From positions 1 to 64,000 of the forward strand of contig LNEY01000002.1 of the NCBI GenBank assembly GCA_001464195.1: 64,000 nt of DNA. Reading direction: 5' to 3'. Under the pieces are notes generated by a model that searched no databases, was not told where the DNA came from, and saw nothing but the letters and a program-made list of their open reading frames with translations. The DNA is from Burkholderiales bacterium Ga0077547. GTDB lineage: Bacteria > Pseudomonadota > Gammaproteobacteria > Burkholderiales > Burkholderiaceae_C. Below, piece after piece: positions 11,078 through 18,986 of the stretch (position 1 is the stretch's first letter; each line of letters starts with the position of its first letter). The position numbers and the translations under genes were made by a program.

Positions 11078-12178
11078 TCAGCCTGCGAGCGCCCAGTCGA
11101 TGTGCTCGCGGACCAGGTCGCTGGCGTCGTCGCGCGCTCCTACCAGGGCCGATCGAAGTGAGGCACCCCGGGCCGCATCGGGCGAGGCTCTCAGCGCATT
11201 GCCCATCGCCACCGCGAGGTTGCGCCGCCAGCGCTCGTGGCCGATGCGGCGGATGGCGCTGCCTTCGGTGTGGCGCAGAAAATCAGCTTCGGTCCACGCC
11301 CACAGCTCGAGCAGGGTCGGGTTGGCAAGTGCCGGGCGCACGTCGAAATCGGGCAGCGCGCTGCGCTGCGCGTACTTGTTCCATGGGCACACCAGCTGGC
11401 AATCGTCGCAACCGTAGATGCGGTTGCCCATGGGCTCGCGGAACTCGATCGGGATCGGGCCCGGGTGCTCGATCGTCAGGTAGCTGATGCAGCGGCGCGC
11501 ATCGAGCCGGTACGGTGCCACGATCGCCTGGGTCGGGCACACATCGATGCAGGCGCTGCAGCTGCCGCAGTGCGCGGCCACCGGCTCGGTCACCGCCAGC
11601 GGAAAGTCGAGATAGATCTCGCCAAGGAAAAACATCGAGCCCGCATCGCGGTGCAGCGCGAGTGTGTGCTTGCCGCGCCAGCCGGGCCCGCTGCGGGTGG
11701 CAAGCTCCACCTCGAGCACCGGTGCCGAATCAGTGAACACGCGGTAGCCGAACGGGCCAATGCCACTGGCGATGCGATCGGCCAGCGTCTGCAGGCGTTG
11801 TCGCAACACCTTGTGGTAATCACGGCCACGGGCATAGACCGAGACGGTGGCTTGCTCGGGTGCCTTCAGCCGCTGCCATTCGATGGCCTGCCAATCGCCG
11901 GTGTCACCGGGCGCCGCGGCCGGCAGGTAGTTCATCCGCGCGCTGAGCACCCGCAAGGTGCCGGGCACCAGCTCAGCCGGGCGGGCGCGCTTGAGTCCGT
12001 GGCGCGCCATGTAGTCCATGGAACCGTGGCAGCCATCGGACAACCACGCCTGCAGGCCGGGTTCTGCGGCGCTCAGATCGACGTCGGACACCCCGATCTG
12101 GGAAAATCCCAACTCAGCCGCCCACGCCTGCATGCGCGGCCACCACAGCGTTGGGTCCACACGGTCCGCACTCCACAT
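11078..12178 (-). CDS. queG: Epoxyqueuosine reductase
   Basis: QueG performs the last step of queuosine synthesis, the cobalamin- and Fe-S-dependent reduction of epoxyqueuosine in tRNA. The product has an N-terminal DUF1730-type domain (ELGFSQIGVSD, RADDYH-like Y-A-R-G-R-D-Y-H-K) followed by two 4Fe-4S cluster motifs: CGSCSACIDVCPTQAI with a downstream Cys in ARRC, and C-D-D-C-Q-L-V-C-P-W-N. These are the QueG ferredoxin-like signatures. The ATG at 12178 gives 366 residues; the longer frame to 12217 adds only low-complexity W/R residues. It is divergent from tsaE with 45 bp between starts. Another queuosine-type tRNA enzyme gene, gluQ, lies at 61776. Confidence 0.92.
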   Translation of the reverse strand: MWSADRVDPTLWWPRMQAWAAELGFSQIGVSDVDLSAAEPGLQAWLSDGCHGSMDYMARHGLKRARPAELVPGTLRVLSARMNYLPAAAPGDTGDWQAIEWQRLKAPEQATVSVYARGRDYHKVLRQRLQTLADRIASGIGPFGYRVFTDSAPVLEVELATRSGPGWRGKHTLALHRDAGSMFFLGEIYLDFPLAVTEPVAAHCGSCSACIDVCPTQAIVAPYRLDARRCISYLTIEHPGPIPIEFREPMGNRIYGCDDCQLVCPWNKYAQRSALPDFDVRPALANPTLLELWAWTEADFLRHTEGSAIRRIGHERWRRNLAVAMGNALRASPDAARGASLRSALVGARDDASDLVREHIDWALAG

Positions 12179-12223
12179 GCCTATGCCCCCTCTTCGCCAA
12201 CGACAGCACCGCCACACGCCGGC

Positions 12224-12727
12224 ATGCCGATCTTAGAAGCCCGCACCACGCGCAGCGTGCAGTGGGCCGACGAAGCTGACTGCGCTGCCACTGCCCAGAC
12301 ATTGGCAGGGCAAGCGTCTCTGCGAACCGCCTGCATCGAACTGCACGGCAACCTGGGGGCAGGCAAGACCTCTTTCGTACGTCACTTGCTGCGCGCACTC
12401 GGCGTCAGCGGCACGATCAAGAGCCCGACGTACGCCGTGATGGAGCCGTATGCCCTGCCCGGCCTGAACATCTGGCATTTCGACTTCTACCGCTTCGACG
12501 ACCCGCAGGAATTCGAGGACGCCGGCTTCCGTGACATCTTTGCGAGCCCTGGCCTGAAGCTCATTGAATGGCCCGAGCGCGCCGTCGGCTTGCTGCCCGC
12601 GAGCGACCTGCGCATCGACATCGCGATGGTCGATGCGCCGTCAACGGATGCCGCGGATCAGAGCGACACCCGCCGGCAGGTCACGTTCCAGGCCGAGACG
12701 TCACTCGGCCTCACGCTGCTGCCATGA
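12224..12727 (+). CDS. tsaE: tRNA threonylcarbamoyladenosine biosynthesis ATPase
   Basis: TsaE is the ATPase partner of TsaB/TsaD in t6A37 formation on ANN-decoding tRNAs. The 167-residue product has the P-loop GNLGAGKTS near residue 45, a S-P-T-Y-A-V-M-E-P-Y segment, H-F-D-F-Y-R typical of the family, and L-I-E-W-P-E-R near residue 120. A much longer frame extends upstream to 11237, but that part is antisense to queG. The ATG at 12224 gives the normal length. The stop overlaps the amiC start (ATGA), the conserved tsaE-amiC pairing seen in many beta- and gammaproteobacteria. Confidence 0.93.
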   Translation: MPILEARTTRSVQWADEADCAATAQTLAGQASLRTACIELHGNLGAGKTSFVRHLLRALGVSGTIKSPTYAVMEPYALPGLNIWHFDFYRFDDPQEFEDAGFRDIFASPGLKLIEWPERAVGLLPASDLRIDIAMVDAPSTDAADQSDTRRQVTFQAETSLGLTLLP

Positions 12728-14130
12728 ACACCGCGCCGCGCCTACGCTGGCCCTCCCGCCGCCAGGCGCTGGCGCACATGGGCACGCTGGTGCTGCTGCT
12801 GGGCTCACGCCATCTCGCACACGGTGCGGCCATCGTCGCCGTGCGGGTGTGGCCCGCCGCGGACTACACCCGCGTGACGATCGAATCCGACAACGCGCTG
12901 GCTGCCAAGCATTTCCTGGCCGAGAACCCACCGCGGCTGGTGATCGATGTCGATGGTCTCGACCTGAGCCCGCAGTTGCGGGATCTGGTCGGCCAAGTTC
13001 GCGCGGACGACCCATTCATCGCCGGCGTGCGCGTCGGGCAATACCAGCCTCGGGTCGTGCGGCTGGTGATCGACCTGAAGCAGGCCATCAAGCCGCAGTT
13101 GTTTGCGTTGGCGCCGGTGGCGGCCTATCGGCATCGGTTGGTGTTCGATCTCTATCCGACGCAGGAGCCCGATCTGCTGCTCGCGCTGATACAGGAGCGG
13201 GAGCAGGCCGAGCAGCAAGCGGCGCAGGCCGTGCGCGATGCGCTGGGCGAGTTCATCGGACAGGTCGATCGGCCCGCGGTGGCCTCGGCGCCTGCGCCAG
13301 GTGCCAGCTCAGCCGCCCCGCCGAACCCGACCGTGACCGCGGGATCCGCCTCGCAGCCGGGTCCGACCCGGGCGGCGGCGGCCGCCAGCAACCCCAGCGC
13401 CAAATCGTCCCGGCGCACCAACCGGCTGGTGATCGTCGCGATCGATCCGGGTCATGGCGGCGAAGATCCGGGCGCCATCGGCCCGAGTGGCTTGCGCGAG
13501 AAAGACGTGGTGCTGGCCATTGCGCTGCAACTGCGTGAACGGCTGAACGCGGTGCCCGGCATGCGCGCGATGCTGACGCGCGACGCCGATTTCTTCGTAC
13601 CGCTGCAAGACCGGGTGCGCAAGGCACGGCGGGTACAGGCCGATCTGTTCGTGTCGATCCATGCCGACGCCTTCTTCACGCCGGCAGCGCGTGGCGCCTC
13701 GGTGTTCGCGCTGAGCCAGGGAGGGGCCACCAGTGCGGCTGCCCGCTGGATGGCCAACCGCGAAAACCTGGCCGATGCGGTGGGCGGGATCAACGTCAAG
13801 GTGAAGGACACCTCGGTGATGCACGCGCTGCTCGACATGAGCACCACCGCGCAGATCAAGGACAGTCTGCGCCTGGGCACCGAGGTGCTGGGACAGATCG
13901 GACGTGTCGGACGGCTGCACAAGCCCCGCGTCGAGCAGGCCGGCTTCGCGGTGCTGAAGGCGCCCGACATCCCGTCGATCCTGGTCGAGACAGCCTTCAT
14001 CTCCAATCCTGGAGAAGAAGCCAAGCTGCGCGACGAGCGCTACCGAATGCGGCTGGTCGAAGCGTTGTGCACAGGCATCAAACGCTACTTCGCAAAGAAC
14101 CCGCCATTGGCTCGGAACCGCGGAATCTGA
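12724..14130 (+). CDS. amiC: N-acetylmuramoyl-L-alanine amidase (AmiC type)
   Basis: This periplasmic zinc amidase cleaves septal peptidoglycan during daughter-cell separation. The 468-residue product starts with a twin-arginine-like signal (S-R-R-Q-A-L followed by a hydrophobic stretch), an AMIN domain at about residues 38-140 (VRVWPAADYTRVTIES), an Ala/Pro/Ser-rich linker (about 175-235), then Amidase_3. Zinc ligands are visible in DPGHGGEDPGA (His), the following acidic residue, S-I-H-A-D-A-F (His), and the catalytic Glu in ILVETAFISN. Tat export is known for E. coli AmiC. The next gene in many relatives is mutL; here the lipid island begins instead. Confidence 0.93.
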   Translation: MNTAPRLRWPSRRQALAHMGTLVLLLGSRHLAHGAAIVAVRVWPAADYTRVTIESDNALAAKHFLAENPPRLVIDVDGLDLSPQLRDLVGQVRADDPFIAGVRVGQYQPRVVRLVIDLKQAIKPQLFALAPVAAYRHRLVFDLYPTQEPDLLLALIQEREQAEQQAAQAVRDALGEFIGQVDRPAVASAPAPGASSAAPPNPTVTAGSASQPGPTRAAAAASNPSAKSSRRTNRLVIVAIDPGHGGEDPGAIGPSGLREKDVVLAIALQLRERLNAVPGMRAMLTRDADFFVPLQDRVRKARRVQADLFVSIHADAFFTPAARGASVFALSQGGATSAAARWMANRENLADAVGGINVKVKDTSVMHALLDMSTTAQIKDSLRLGTEVLGQIGRVGRLHKPRVEQAGFAVLKAPDIPSILVETAFISNPGEEAKLRDERYRMRLVEALCTGIKRYFAKNPPLARNRGI

Positions 14131-14173
14131 GGTCGAGCGGGTATCCTTGGAAGATCTTTTTTTTTGCTTCACC

Positions 14174-15292
14174 GTGACTGCTACCGCCACCCTCGACGAG
14201 CCCGTCGTCACCGCATCGCCAAGCATCGCCATCGACCCCGCCTGGCAGGAACGGGCACGCAGCCTCATCGGCGACTTGTTCCAACGTTCTGCAGCGATCT
14301 ACTGGACCGATCTGCTGCTGAGCTCGACCGCCGCCTGGGCCTTGACTGCCCTCTATTTCACCGCGCCGGCCTGGAGCGCGCTGCAGATCGTGGCGTTCCT
14401 CGGCGCCAGCGTGCTGTTCTTCCGGGTGGGGACGTTCATTCACGAGATCGTCCACATGCCCGGCGGCCAGATGACCGGTTTCAAGCGTGCCTGGAACCTG
14501 CTGTTGGGCATTCCCCTGCTGATGCCGTGGGTGCTGTACCGCAATCACATCGAGCACCACAACCATCTGCAGTTCGGCACGCCGGCAGACGGCGAGTACC
14601 TGCCGCTGGGCTCGTCGCCGCAGGCCGAAACGCTGAAATACGTCGGCCAGGCGCCTTTGCTGCCGCTGTTCATGATCGTGCGTTTCGGCGTGCTGGGCCC
14701 CTTGTCGTGGTTCCACAGCGGCATGCGCGAGTGGGTGCTGACCCGGGTTTCTGCGGCGGTGTCGAACCCCTACTACGCCAAGCGCTTCCCGAAGCGCGAC
14801 GAGCGGCATCTGCTGATCGTCGAAGCCTTGTGCTTGGCCTACCTGGCCACCATCGCAGCCCTGATCTGGCTGGGCTCGATCAGCCTCACGCAGTTCTTCA
14901 TGGGCTATGCGCTGCTGGCGTTCACGCTCGGACTGAACTGGGTTCGCAATCTGGCGGCGCATCGCTACGTCAATGACGGCCAGCGCATGACCATGGCCGA
15001 GCAGGTGGCCGAGTCGATCAACATCACCGGCCAGACATGGCTGACGGTGTTCATGTTCCCGGTCGGTCTGCGCTACCACGCGCTGCACCACATGTTTCCT
15101 GCCCTGCCCTATCACCACCTGGGCGAGGCGCATCGTCGCCTGATGGCCGGCCTTCCGGCCGACGCGCTCTACCGGGGCTGCAACCGTGACAGCTATTTCG
15201 GCGCCGTTCGCGAGCTGTGGCAATCGGCCCGGCAGACGCCACCCGGGCAATCGGCGATGCGGGCTTGGTCGCCGGGCACCGAGCGCCCTTGA
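14174..15292 (+). CDS. Membrane fatty acid desaturase family protein, candidate sphingolipid desaturase/hydroxylase
   Basis: This is an integral-membrane di-iron enzyme of the FA_desaturase family. Three histidine boxes are visible: H-E-I-V-H near residue 90, H-I-E-H-H near 125 and H-A-L-H-H near 302. Hydrophobic segments lie at about 50-90, 110-125, 220-260 and 280-300. The start is uncertain: GTG at 14174 is used because the TTG at 14147 yields a poor N-terminus; a run of nine T precedes it. The stop overlaps the next gene by TTGA. It is the first gene of a five-gene plus-strand unit ending with the ceramide reductase candidate, so the substrate may be a long-chain base or ceramide. A phospholipid or acyl-ACP desaturase is the alternative. 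Confidence 0.75.
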   Translation: MTATATLDEPVVTASPSIAIDPAWQERARSLIGDLFQRSAAIYWTDLLLSSTAAWALTALYFTAPAWSALQIVAFLGASVLFFRVGTFIHEIVHMPGGQMTGFKRAWNLLLGIPLLMPWVLYRNHIEHHNHLQFGTPADGEYLPLGSSPQAETLKYVGQAPLLPLFMIVRFGVLGPLSWFHSGMREWVLTRVSAAVSNPYYAKRFPKRDERHLLIVEALCLAYLATIAALIWLGSISLTQFFMGYALLAFTLGLNWVRNLAAHRYVNDGQRMTMAEQVAESINITGQTWLTVFMFPVGLRYHALHHMFPALPYHHLGEAHRRLMAGLPADALYRGCNRDSYFGAVRELWQSARQTPPGQSAMRAWSPGTERP

Positions 15293-16296
15293 ACGCAAGC
15301 GCCTCCGCGCTGGCAACGCCGGACCTCTCTATCGTTGCCGCGACCAGCACGCCTCCGTGCCTGATCGTCAACCCGCGCAGCTTCAGTGCCTCGCAGGGTC
15401 TGGCGGCACAGGCGGCGGAGCTCGCCCGCTCGCATGGCGCCGAGGTGATCAGTGTCGATGGCCCGGATGCCACGCGCGCAGCCATCGCGGGCATCCTGGC
15501 TCGGCGCCAACGCCACGTCATGCTGCTGGCGGGCGACGGCACGGTGTGCGCCATCGTCGATCAGTTGTCGAACCTGACCGTTGACGCCTGGACGCCCGAT
15601 CTGCTGGTGCTGCCGGGTGGGCGCACCAACCTGACCGCCGCCGACCTGGTACCCGGTGGCCGAGCCCTGCCCACCTTGAAACGGGCGCTGCTGCGCGCCC
15701 GTGAACAGCGCTGGGACGCTGCGGTGGAAGAGCGCTGCGCGCTGCGCATCGAACATGCCGGGGCCTCGCCCCGGCATGGCTTTTTCTTCTCCGCGGCGCT
15801 GGTCGACAGCGTGATCCGCCAGTGTCATCAGCACCGGGCCGAGCGCAATCAGCACGGCGACTTGAGCACCCTCGGCTACTTGCTGCGGCTGGCAGCGCGC
15901 GCGATGCGAGGGCGTTCCGGCATGACTTGCCCGACTTTGCAGGTCGATGCCGGGACGTGCGGTACGCAGAGCGGGCCTGTCCGGCTGCTACTGGCGACAA
16001 CCCTGCTGCACCGCAACGGGCTGTTCGATCCATATGCGCCGCGCGGCCACGGTGACGTTCGCCTGACCTCGGTGAGCGAGGCCGCGCCCCGCTTCTGGCG
16101 CACGCTGCCCCGCCTGTTGATCGGGCGGTACACGCCGGCGATGAATGCCGACAACGGCTACCTCAGCGGGCGTTGCGATCGGGTGCAGATTGGCGGCCTC
16201 GCGACCTACATGCTCGACGGTGAACCGTTTGACGCGGATCCCTCGCAGCCTGTGACCCTCAGCACGGGCCCTCGGCTTCGCTTCATCCGGCCATGA
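15289..16296 (+). CDS. Diacylglycerol-kinase-family lipid kinase, candidate ceramide kinase
   Basis: The 335-residue product has the DAGK/sphingosine-kinase catalytic fold: IVNPRSFSASQG near residue 22, the nucleotide loop L-L-A-G-D-G-T-V near 80 (consensus GGDGT, first Gly replaced by Ala), and V-L-P-G-G-R-T-N-L-T-A near 105, where soluble lipid kinases have P-x-G-T-x-N-D-[FL]-A. No membrane segment is obvious. In Caulobacter a kinase of this superfamily, CpgB, phosphorylates ceramide; the position here, between a desaturase and an MsbA-like exporter in a sphingolipid island, suggests the same. Start TTG 15289 overlaps the desaturase stop and is not certain. The end overlaps the ABC gene by ATGA. 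A terminator-like hairpin lies inside the coding region. Confidence 0.7.
   Translation: MNASASALATPDLSIVAATSTPPCLIVNPRSFSASQGLAAQAAELARSHGAEVISVDGPDATRAAIAGILARRQRHVMLLAGDGTVCAIVDQLSNLTVDAWTPDLLVLPGGRTNLTAADLVPGGRALPTLKRALLRAREQRWDAAVEERCALRIEHAGASPRHGFFFSAALVDSVIRQCHQHRAERNQHGDLSTLGYLLRLAARAMRGRSGMTCPTLQVDAGTCGTQSGPVRLLLATTLLHRNGLFDPYAPRGHGDVRLTSVSEAAPRFWRTLPRLLIGRYTPAMNADNGYLSGRCDRVQIGGLATYMLDGEPFDADPSQPVTLSTGPRLRFIRP
15754..15790 (+). terminator. Intrinsic-terminator-like hairpin inside the lipid kinase gene
   Basis: A perfect 11-bp GC-rich stem (15754-15764 with 15768-15778) closes a 3-base loop (CTC), followed by GC and then TTTTTCTTCT. By structure it is a Rho-independent terminator, but it sits in frame within the coding sequence, encoding GASPRHGFFF. 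It may act as an internal attenuator, or be a chance product of high GC and a Phe-rich stretch. Confidence 0.4.
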
Positions 16297-18065
16297 GCAA
16301 TTCGAAAAAAGGCCAGCAGCAGCCCAGTCGTGCGCCGCAGATGATCGGTGCGTTCATACGCGCTTATCCAGGCCGCAGCGCCTTGGCACTGGTGGCGGTC
16401 TTCGCCGCGGGCCTGACGGACAGCCTTGGCATGTCGATGCTGCTGTCCATGCTGTCATTCGCCACGAACACCGGGGCGCAGACGCCGTCGATGCCCGAGA
16501 AGATCGCGGTGCAGGTCACGGAATTCCTGGGTCTGCAACCCACCACGGCCGTGCTGCTGGGGCTGTCGACGCTGCTGATTGCGCTGAAGGCGGTGTTGTC
16601 ATTGGCCGCCAACCGACAGGTCGGCTACACCGTGGCCAACATCGCCACCGACCTGCGGCTTGCGCTGATTCGCTCGGTGATGTCCGCACGCTGGACACAC
16701 TACCTGGACCAGTCGGTGGGTCGCCTGACCAACGCCGTCGCCAGCGAAGCACAACGCGCCTCCGAAGCCTTCCAGCACAGCGCCGAGATGGCCGCCATGG
16801 TGCTCAATGGCCTGATCTTTCTCGGTGTCGCGCTGTCGATTTCGTGGGAGGCCGGTGTTGCCGCCATCATCGCGGGGGCCATCCTGCTGGCAGCGTTGCA
16901 CACGCTGGTGCGCAGCTCGCTGAAAGCGGGCCGACAACAGACCGTGCTGCTGAGGTCCTTGCTGTCGGTCATGGGCGGGCAGATGGCCGCCGCCAAGGCG
17001 CTGAAGGCCATGGCGCGCGAAGACCATGTCGATGCGCTGCTGTCGGACCAGACACGCGCACTGCGCCGTGCGCTGCGCCGCCAGGTGATCAGCCGCGAAG
17101 CGATGAGCGCACTGCAGGAACCCCTGCTGGCCATCCTGGTGGGCATCGGCTTCTTCTTCAGCCTGGTGGTGCTGAAGATGCCACTGGCCGAGGTGCTGGT
17201 GATGGTGTTCCTGCTCGCACGCACCGTCAGTTACTTCTCGAAGGCCCAGCGCGCCTACCAGCAGGTCGTCTTGCGCGAGAGCGCCTATTGGTCGGTGATG
17301 GACCACATCAACGTCGCACGCGCCGAGGTCGAAGCCCCCGGTGGTGACCAGCGGGTGGCGCTGGTCGAGGGCATCCGTTTCGAGGATGTGAGCTTCAGCC
17401 ACGGTGAGCGCCGTGCGATCGTCAAGCACGGCACCTTCACCATACCGGCACAACAGTTGACCGTGATCGTCGGCCCGTCAGGCGCGGGCAAGACGACGCT
17501 GCTGGACCTGGTTGTCGGCCTGCTGAGACCCACCGGCGGTCGCATCCTCGTCGATGGGGTGGAGCTCAACGAGCTGGATCTGCGTCACTGGCGGCGCCAG
17601 ATCGGCTACGTGCCGCAAGACTCGGTGATGGTGAATGAATCGGTGGCCTACAACGTGACGTTGGGCGAGGTCGGCATCAGCGACGAGCAGATCCGCACGG
17701 CGCTGCGCGCCGCGGACGCACTCGCTTTCGTGGAGGCCATGCCCGAAGGACTGCAGACACGGGTTGGCGAAGGGGGCTCGCGCCTGTCTGGCGGACAGCG
17801 GCAGCGCCTGGCCATCGCCCGCGCGCTGGTGCATGAACCACGGCTGCTGATCCTCGATGAAGCCACCAGCCACCTCGACGCGGAAGCACAGGCCACGGTC
17901 ATCGAAGCCGTGAAGCACTTGCGAGGCAGCTTGACGATCCTGGCCGTGGCGCACCAGGACCTGTTGATCCAGGCGGCCGACTGCGTGTACCGCTTGGCCG
18001 ATGGGCAGCTCAGCACTGTGCAGCCTCAGGCGGCCCATCCCACCCCACTCGCGGCGCAGGTCTGA
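16293..18065 (+). CDS. MsbA-like ABC exporter (fused permease and ATPase), candidate sphingolipid flippase
   Basis: The 590-residue half-transporter has a six-helix type IV exporter domain (about residues 25-310) and a C-terminal nucleotide-binding domain: Walker A G-P-S-G-A-G-K-T-T near 395, Q-loop Y-V-P-Q-D, signature L-S-G-G-Q-R-Q-R near 500, Walker B L-L-I-L-D-E-A-T near 520 and switch His in V-A-H-Q-D. This architecture flips lipids (MsbA, lipid A) or exports peptides and drugs. Context favours flipping of ceramide or a phospho/glyco-derivative: it is coupled by ATGA to the lipid kinase and followed directly (stop TGA, then ATG) by an LpxL-like acyltransferase. It is unlikely to be the LPS MsbA, which usually sits beside lpxK. 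Confidence 0.85.
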   Translation: MSNSKKGQQQPSRAPQMIGAFIRAYPGRSALALVAVFAAGLTDSLGMSMLLSMLSFATNTGAQTPSMPEKIAVQVTEFLGLQPTTAVLLGLSTLLIALKAVLSLAANRQVGYTVANIATDLRLALIRSVMSARWTHYLDQSVGRLTNAVASEAQRASEAFQHSAEMAAMVLNGLIFLGVALSISWEAGVAAIIAGAILLAALHTLVRSSLKAGRQQTVLLRSLLSVMGGQMAAAKALKAMAREDHVDALLSDQTRALRRALRRQVISREAMSALQEPLLAILVGIGFFFSLVVLKMPLAEVLVMVFLLARTVSYFSKAQRAYQQVVLRESAYWSVMDHINVARAEVEAPGGDQRVALVEGIRFEDVSFSHGERRAIVKHGTFTIPAQQLTVIVGPSGAGKTTLLDLVVGLLRPTGGRILVDGVELNELDLRHWRRQIGYVPQDSVMVNESVAYNVTLGEVGISDEQIRTALRAADALAFVEAMPEGLQTRVGEGGSRLSGGQRQRLAIARALVHEPRLLILDEATSHLDAEAQATVIEAVKHLRGSLTILAVAHQDLLIQAADCVYRLADGQLSTVQPQAAHPTPLAAQV

Positions 18066-18986
18066 ATGGAACTCGCCAGGGAGCTGCGGCGTCGGCGTCG
18101 CCGAGCGATGTTCCTCAGCCTGCGCACGCTCTTGCGTCTCATTGGCTTCCAGCGCGCGCGCACCCTGGGCAGCTGGCTGGGCGATTTGCAGTTCTGGTCA
18201 GGTGGGCGACAGCGCCAGCGGCTGCAGCGCGAGATCGCCCAGGTGCTGGGGCGACCTCCCCATGACCCGTCTGTTCGCACGCTGCTGCTGCAAGCCTACC
18301 GGGTGAACAACGGCGCCTTGATGGAGATCATGGCGATGTTCGACCAGCGTCAAGACGACAGCACGCTCGCGGCACGCTGCGAGTTGGGTGGCCTGGAGCA
18401 CCTGCGCGCGGCCCTGAGCCAAGGGCGTGGCGCCATCGTTTTGGCCACCCACATGGGCAATGCGAGCCTCGCGATGATCAGGCTGTCGCAATCCGGCCTG
18501 CCCGTCTCGTTGCTGTATCGCAAGGCCCGGATGATGTCGGACGGATTTTTCCAGAATGGCCTCGAGCAGTACGGCATTCAGGCCATCCTTGCCAACAGCG
18601 GCATCCGTGCCTACGGCCAGATGCTGGCCGCGCTGAAGCAGGGCCGCGTGCTGTTCCTGATGATGGATCAGGGCCTGCGCAAGGCCGAGGACGGCGTCAT
18701 GCAGCGCTTCCTTGGCAAGGATGTGCCGATGCCCGCCGGTCCGGCGCAGCTGGCGCGCGTCTCGCGATCGCCGGTGCTGCCGATGGTGGCGGTGGCGGCC
18801 TCGCCGGTGTGGCAGTTTGAATTCCAACCCCAGCTGGCGCTCGGGCAGGGCACGCTGGAGGCCGATGTGGACTTTCTGACGCGCCTGACCGAAGACCAGG
18901 TGCGGCAACACCCCGAGCTTTGGAGCTGGCACCACCGGCGGTGGAGTAAGTTTCCGATGGCGCCGGAGCGATCGTCGTCAACGTGA
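18066..18986 (+). CDS. LpxL/HtrB-family acyltransferase homologue lacking the usual acidic catalytic residue
   Basis: The 306-residue product has the LpxL/HtrB layout: a short basic N-terminus with one hydrophobic anchor, a G-R-G-A-I-V-L-A-T-H segment, F-Q-N-G-L, a D-Q-G block near residue 200 and the C-terminal W-S-W-H-H-R-R-W. The family catalytic motif is H-x4-[DE]; here H129 is followed by M-G-N-A-S134, so serine replaces the acid. It may be an altered acyltransferase, or may transfer another group or bind lipid only. It sits between the ABC exporter and the ceramide reductase candidate and overlaps the latter by GTGA. Phosphatidylinositol-mannoside-type acyltransferases of this superfamily show that substrates other than lipid A are possible. 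Confidence 0.75.
   Translation: MELARELRRRRRRAMFLSLRTLLRLIGFQRARTLGSWLGDLQFWSGGRQRQRLQREIAQVLGRPPHDPSVRTLLLQAYRVNNGALMEIMAMFDQRQDDSTLAARCELGGLEHLRAALSQGRGAIVLATHMGNASLAMIRLSQSGLPVSLLYRKARMMSDGFFQNGLEQYGIQAILANSGIRAYGQMLAALKQGRVLFLMMDQGLRKAEDGVMQRFLGKDVPMPAGPAQLARVSRSPVLPMVAVAASPVWQFEFQPQLALGQGTLEADVDFLTRLTEDQVRQHPELWSWHHRRWSKFPMAPERSSST

Noticed and set aside
11237..12223. N-terminal extension of the tsaE frame by 329 codons
   Set aside because: This part is antisense to queG and lacks motifs. The ATG at 12224 gives the standard TsaE length.
14155..14165. Run of nine T after amiC as an intrinsic terminator
   Set aside because: No stable stem directly precedes the T run (CTTGGAAGATC does not fold convincingly), so it is not listed as a terminator.
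14078..15316. 412-codon open frame on the minus strand
   Set aside because: Antisense to the desaturase gene, with a Gln/His/Arg-rich product and no motif. The desaturase has all three His boxes.
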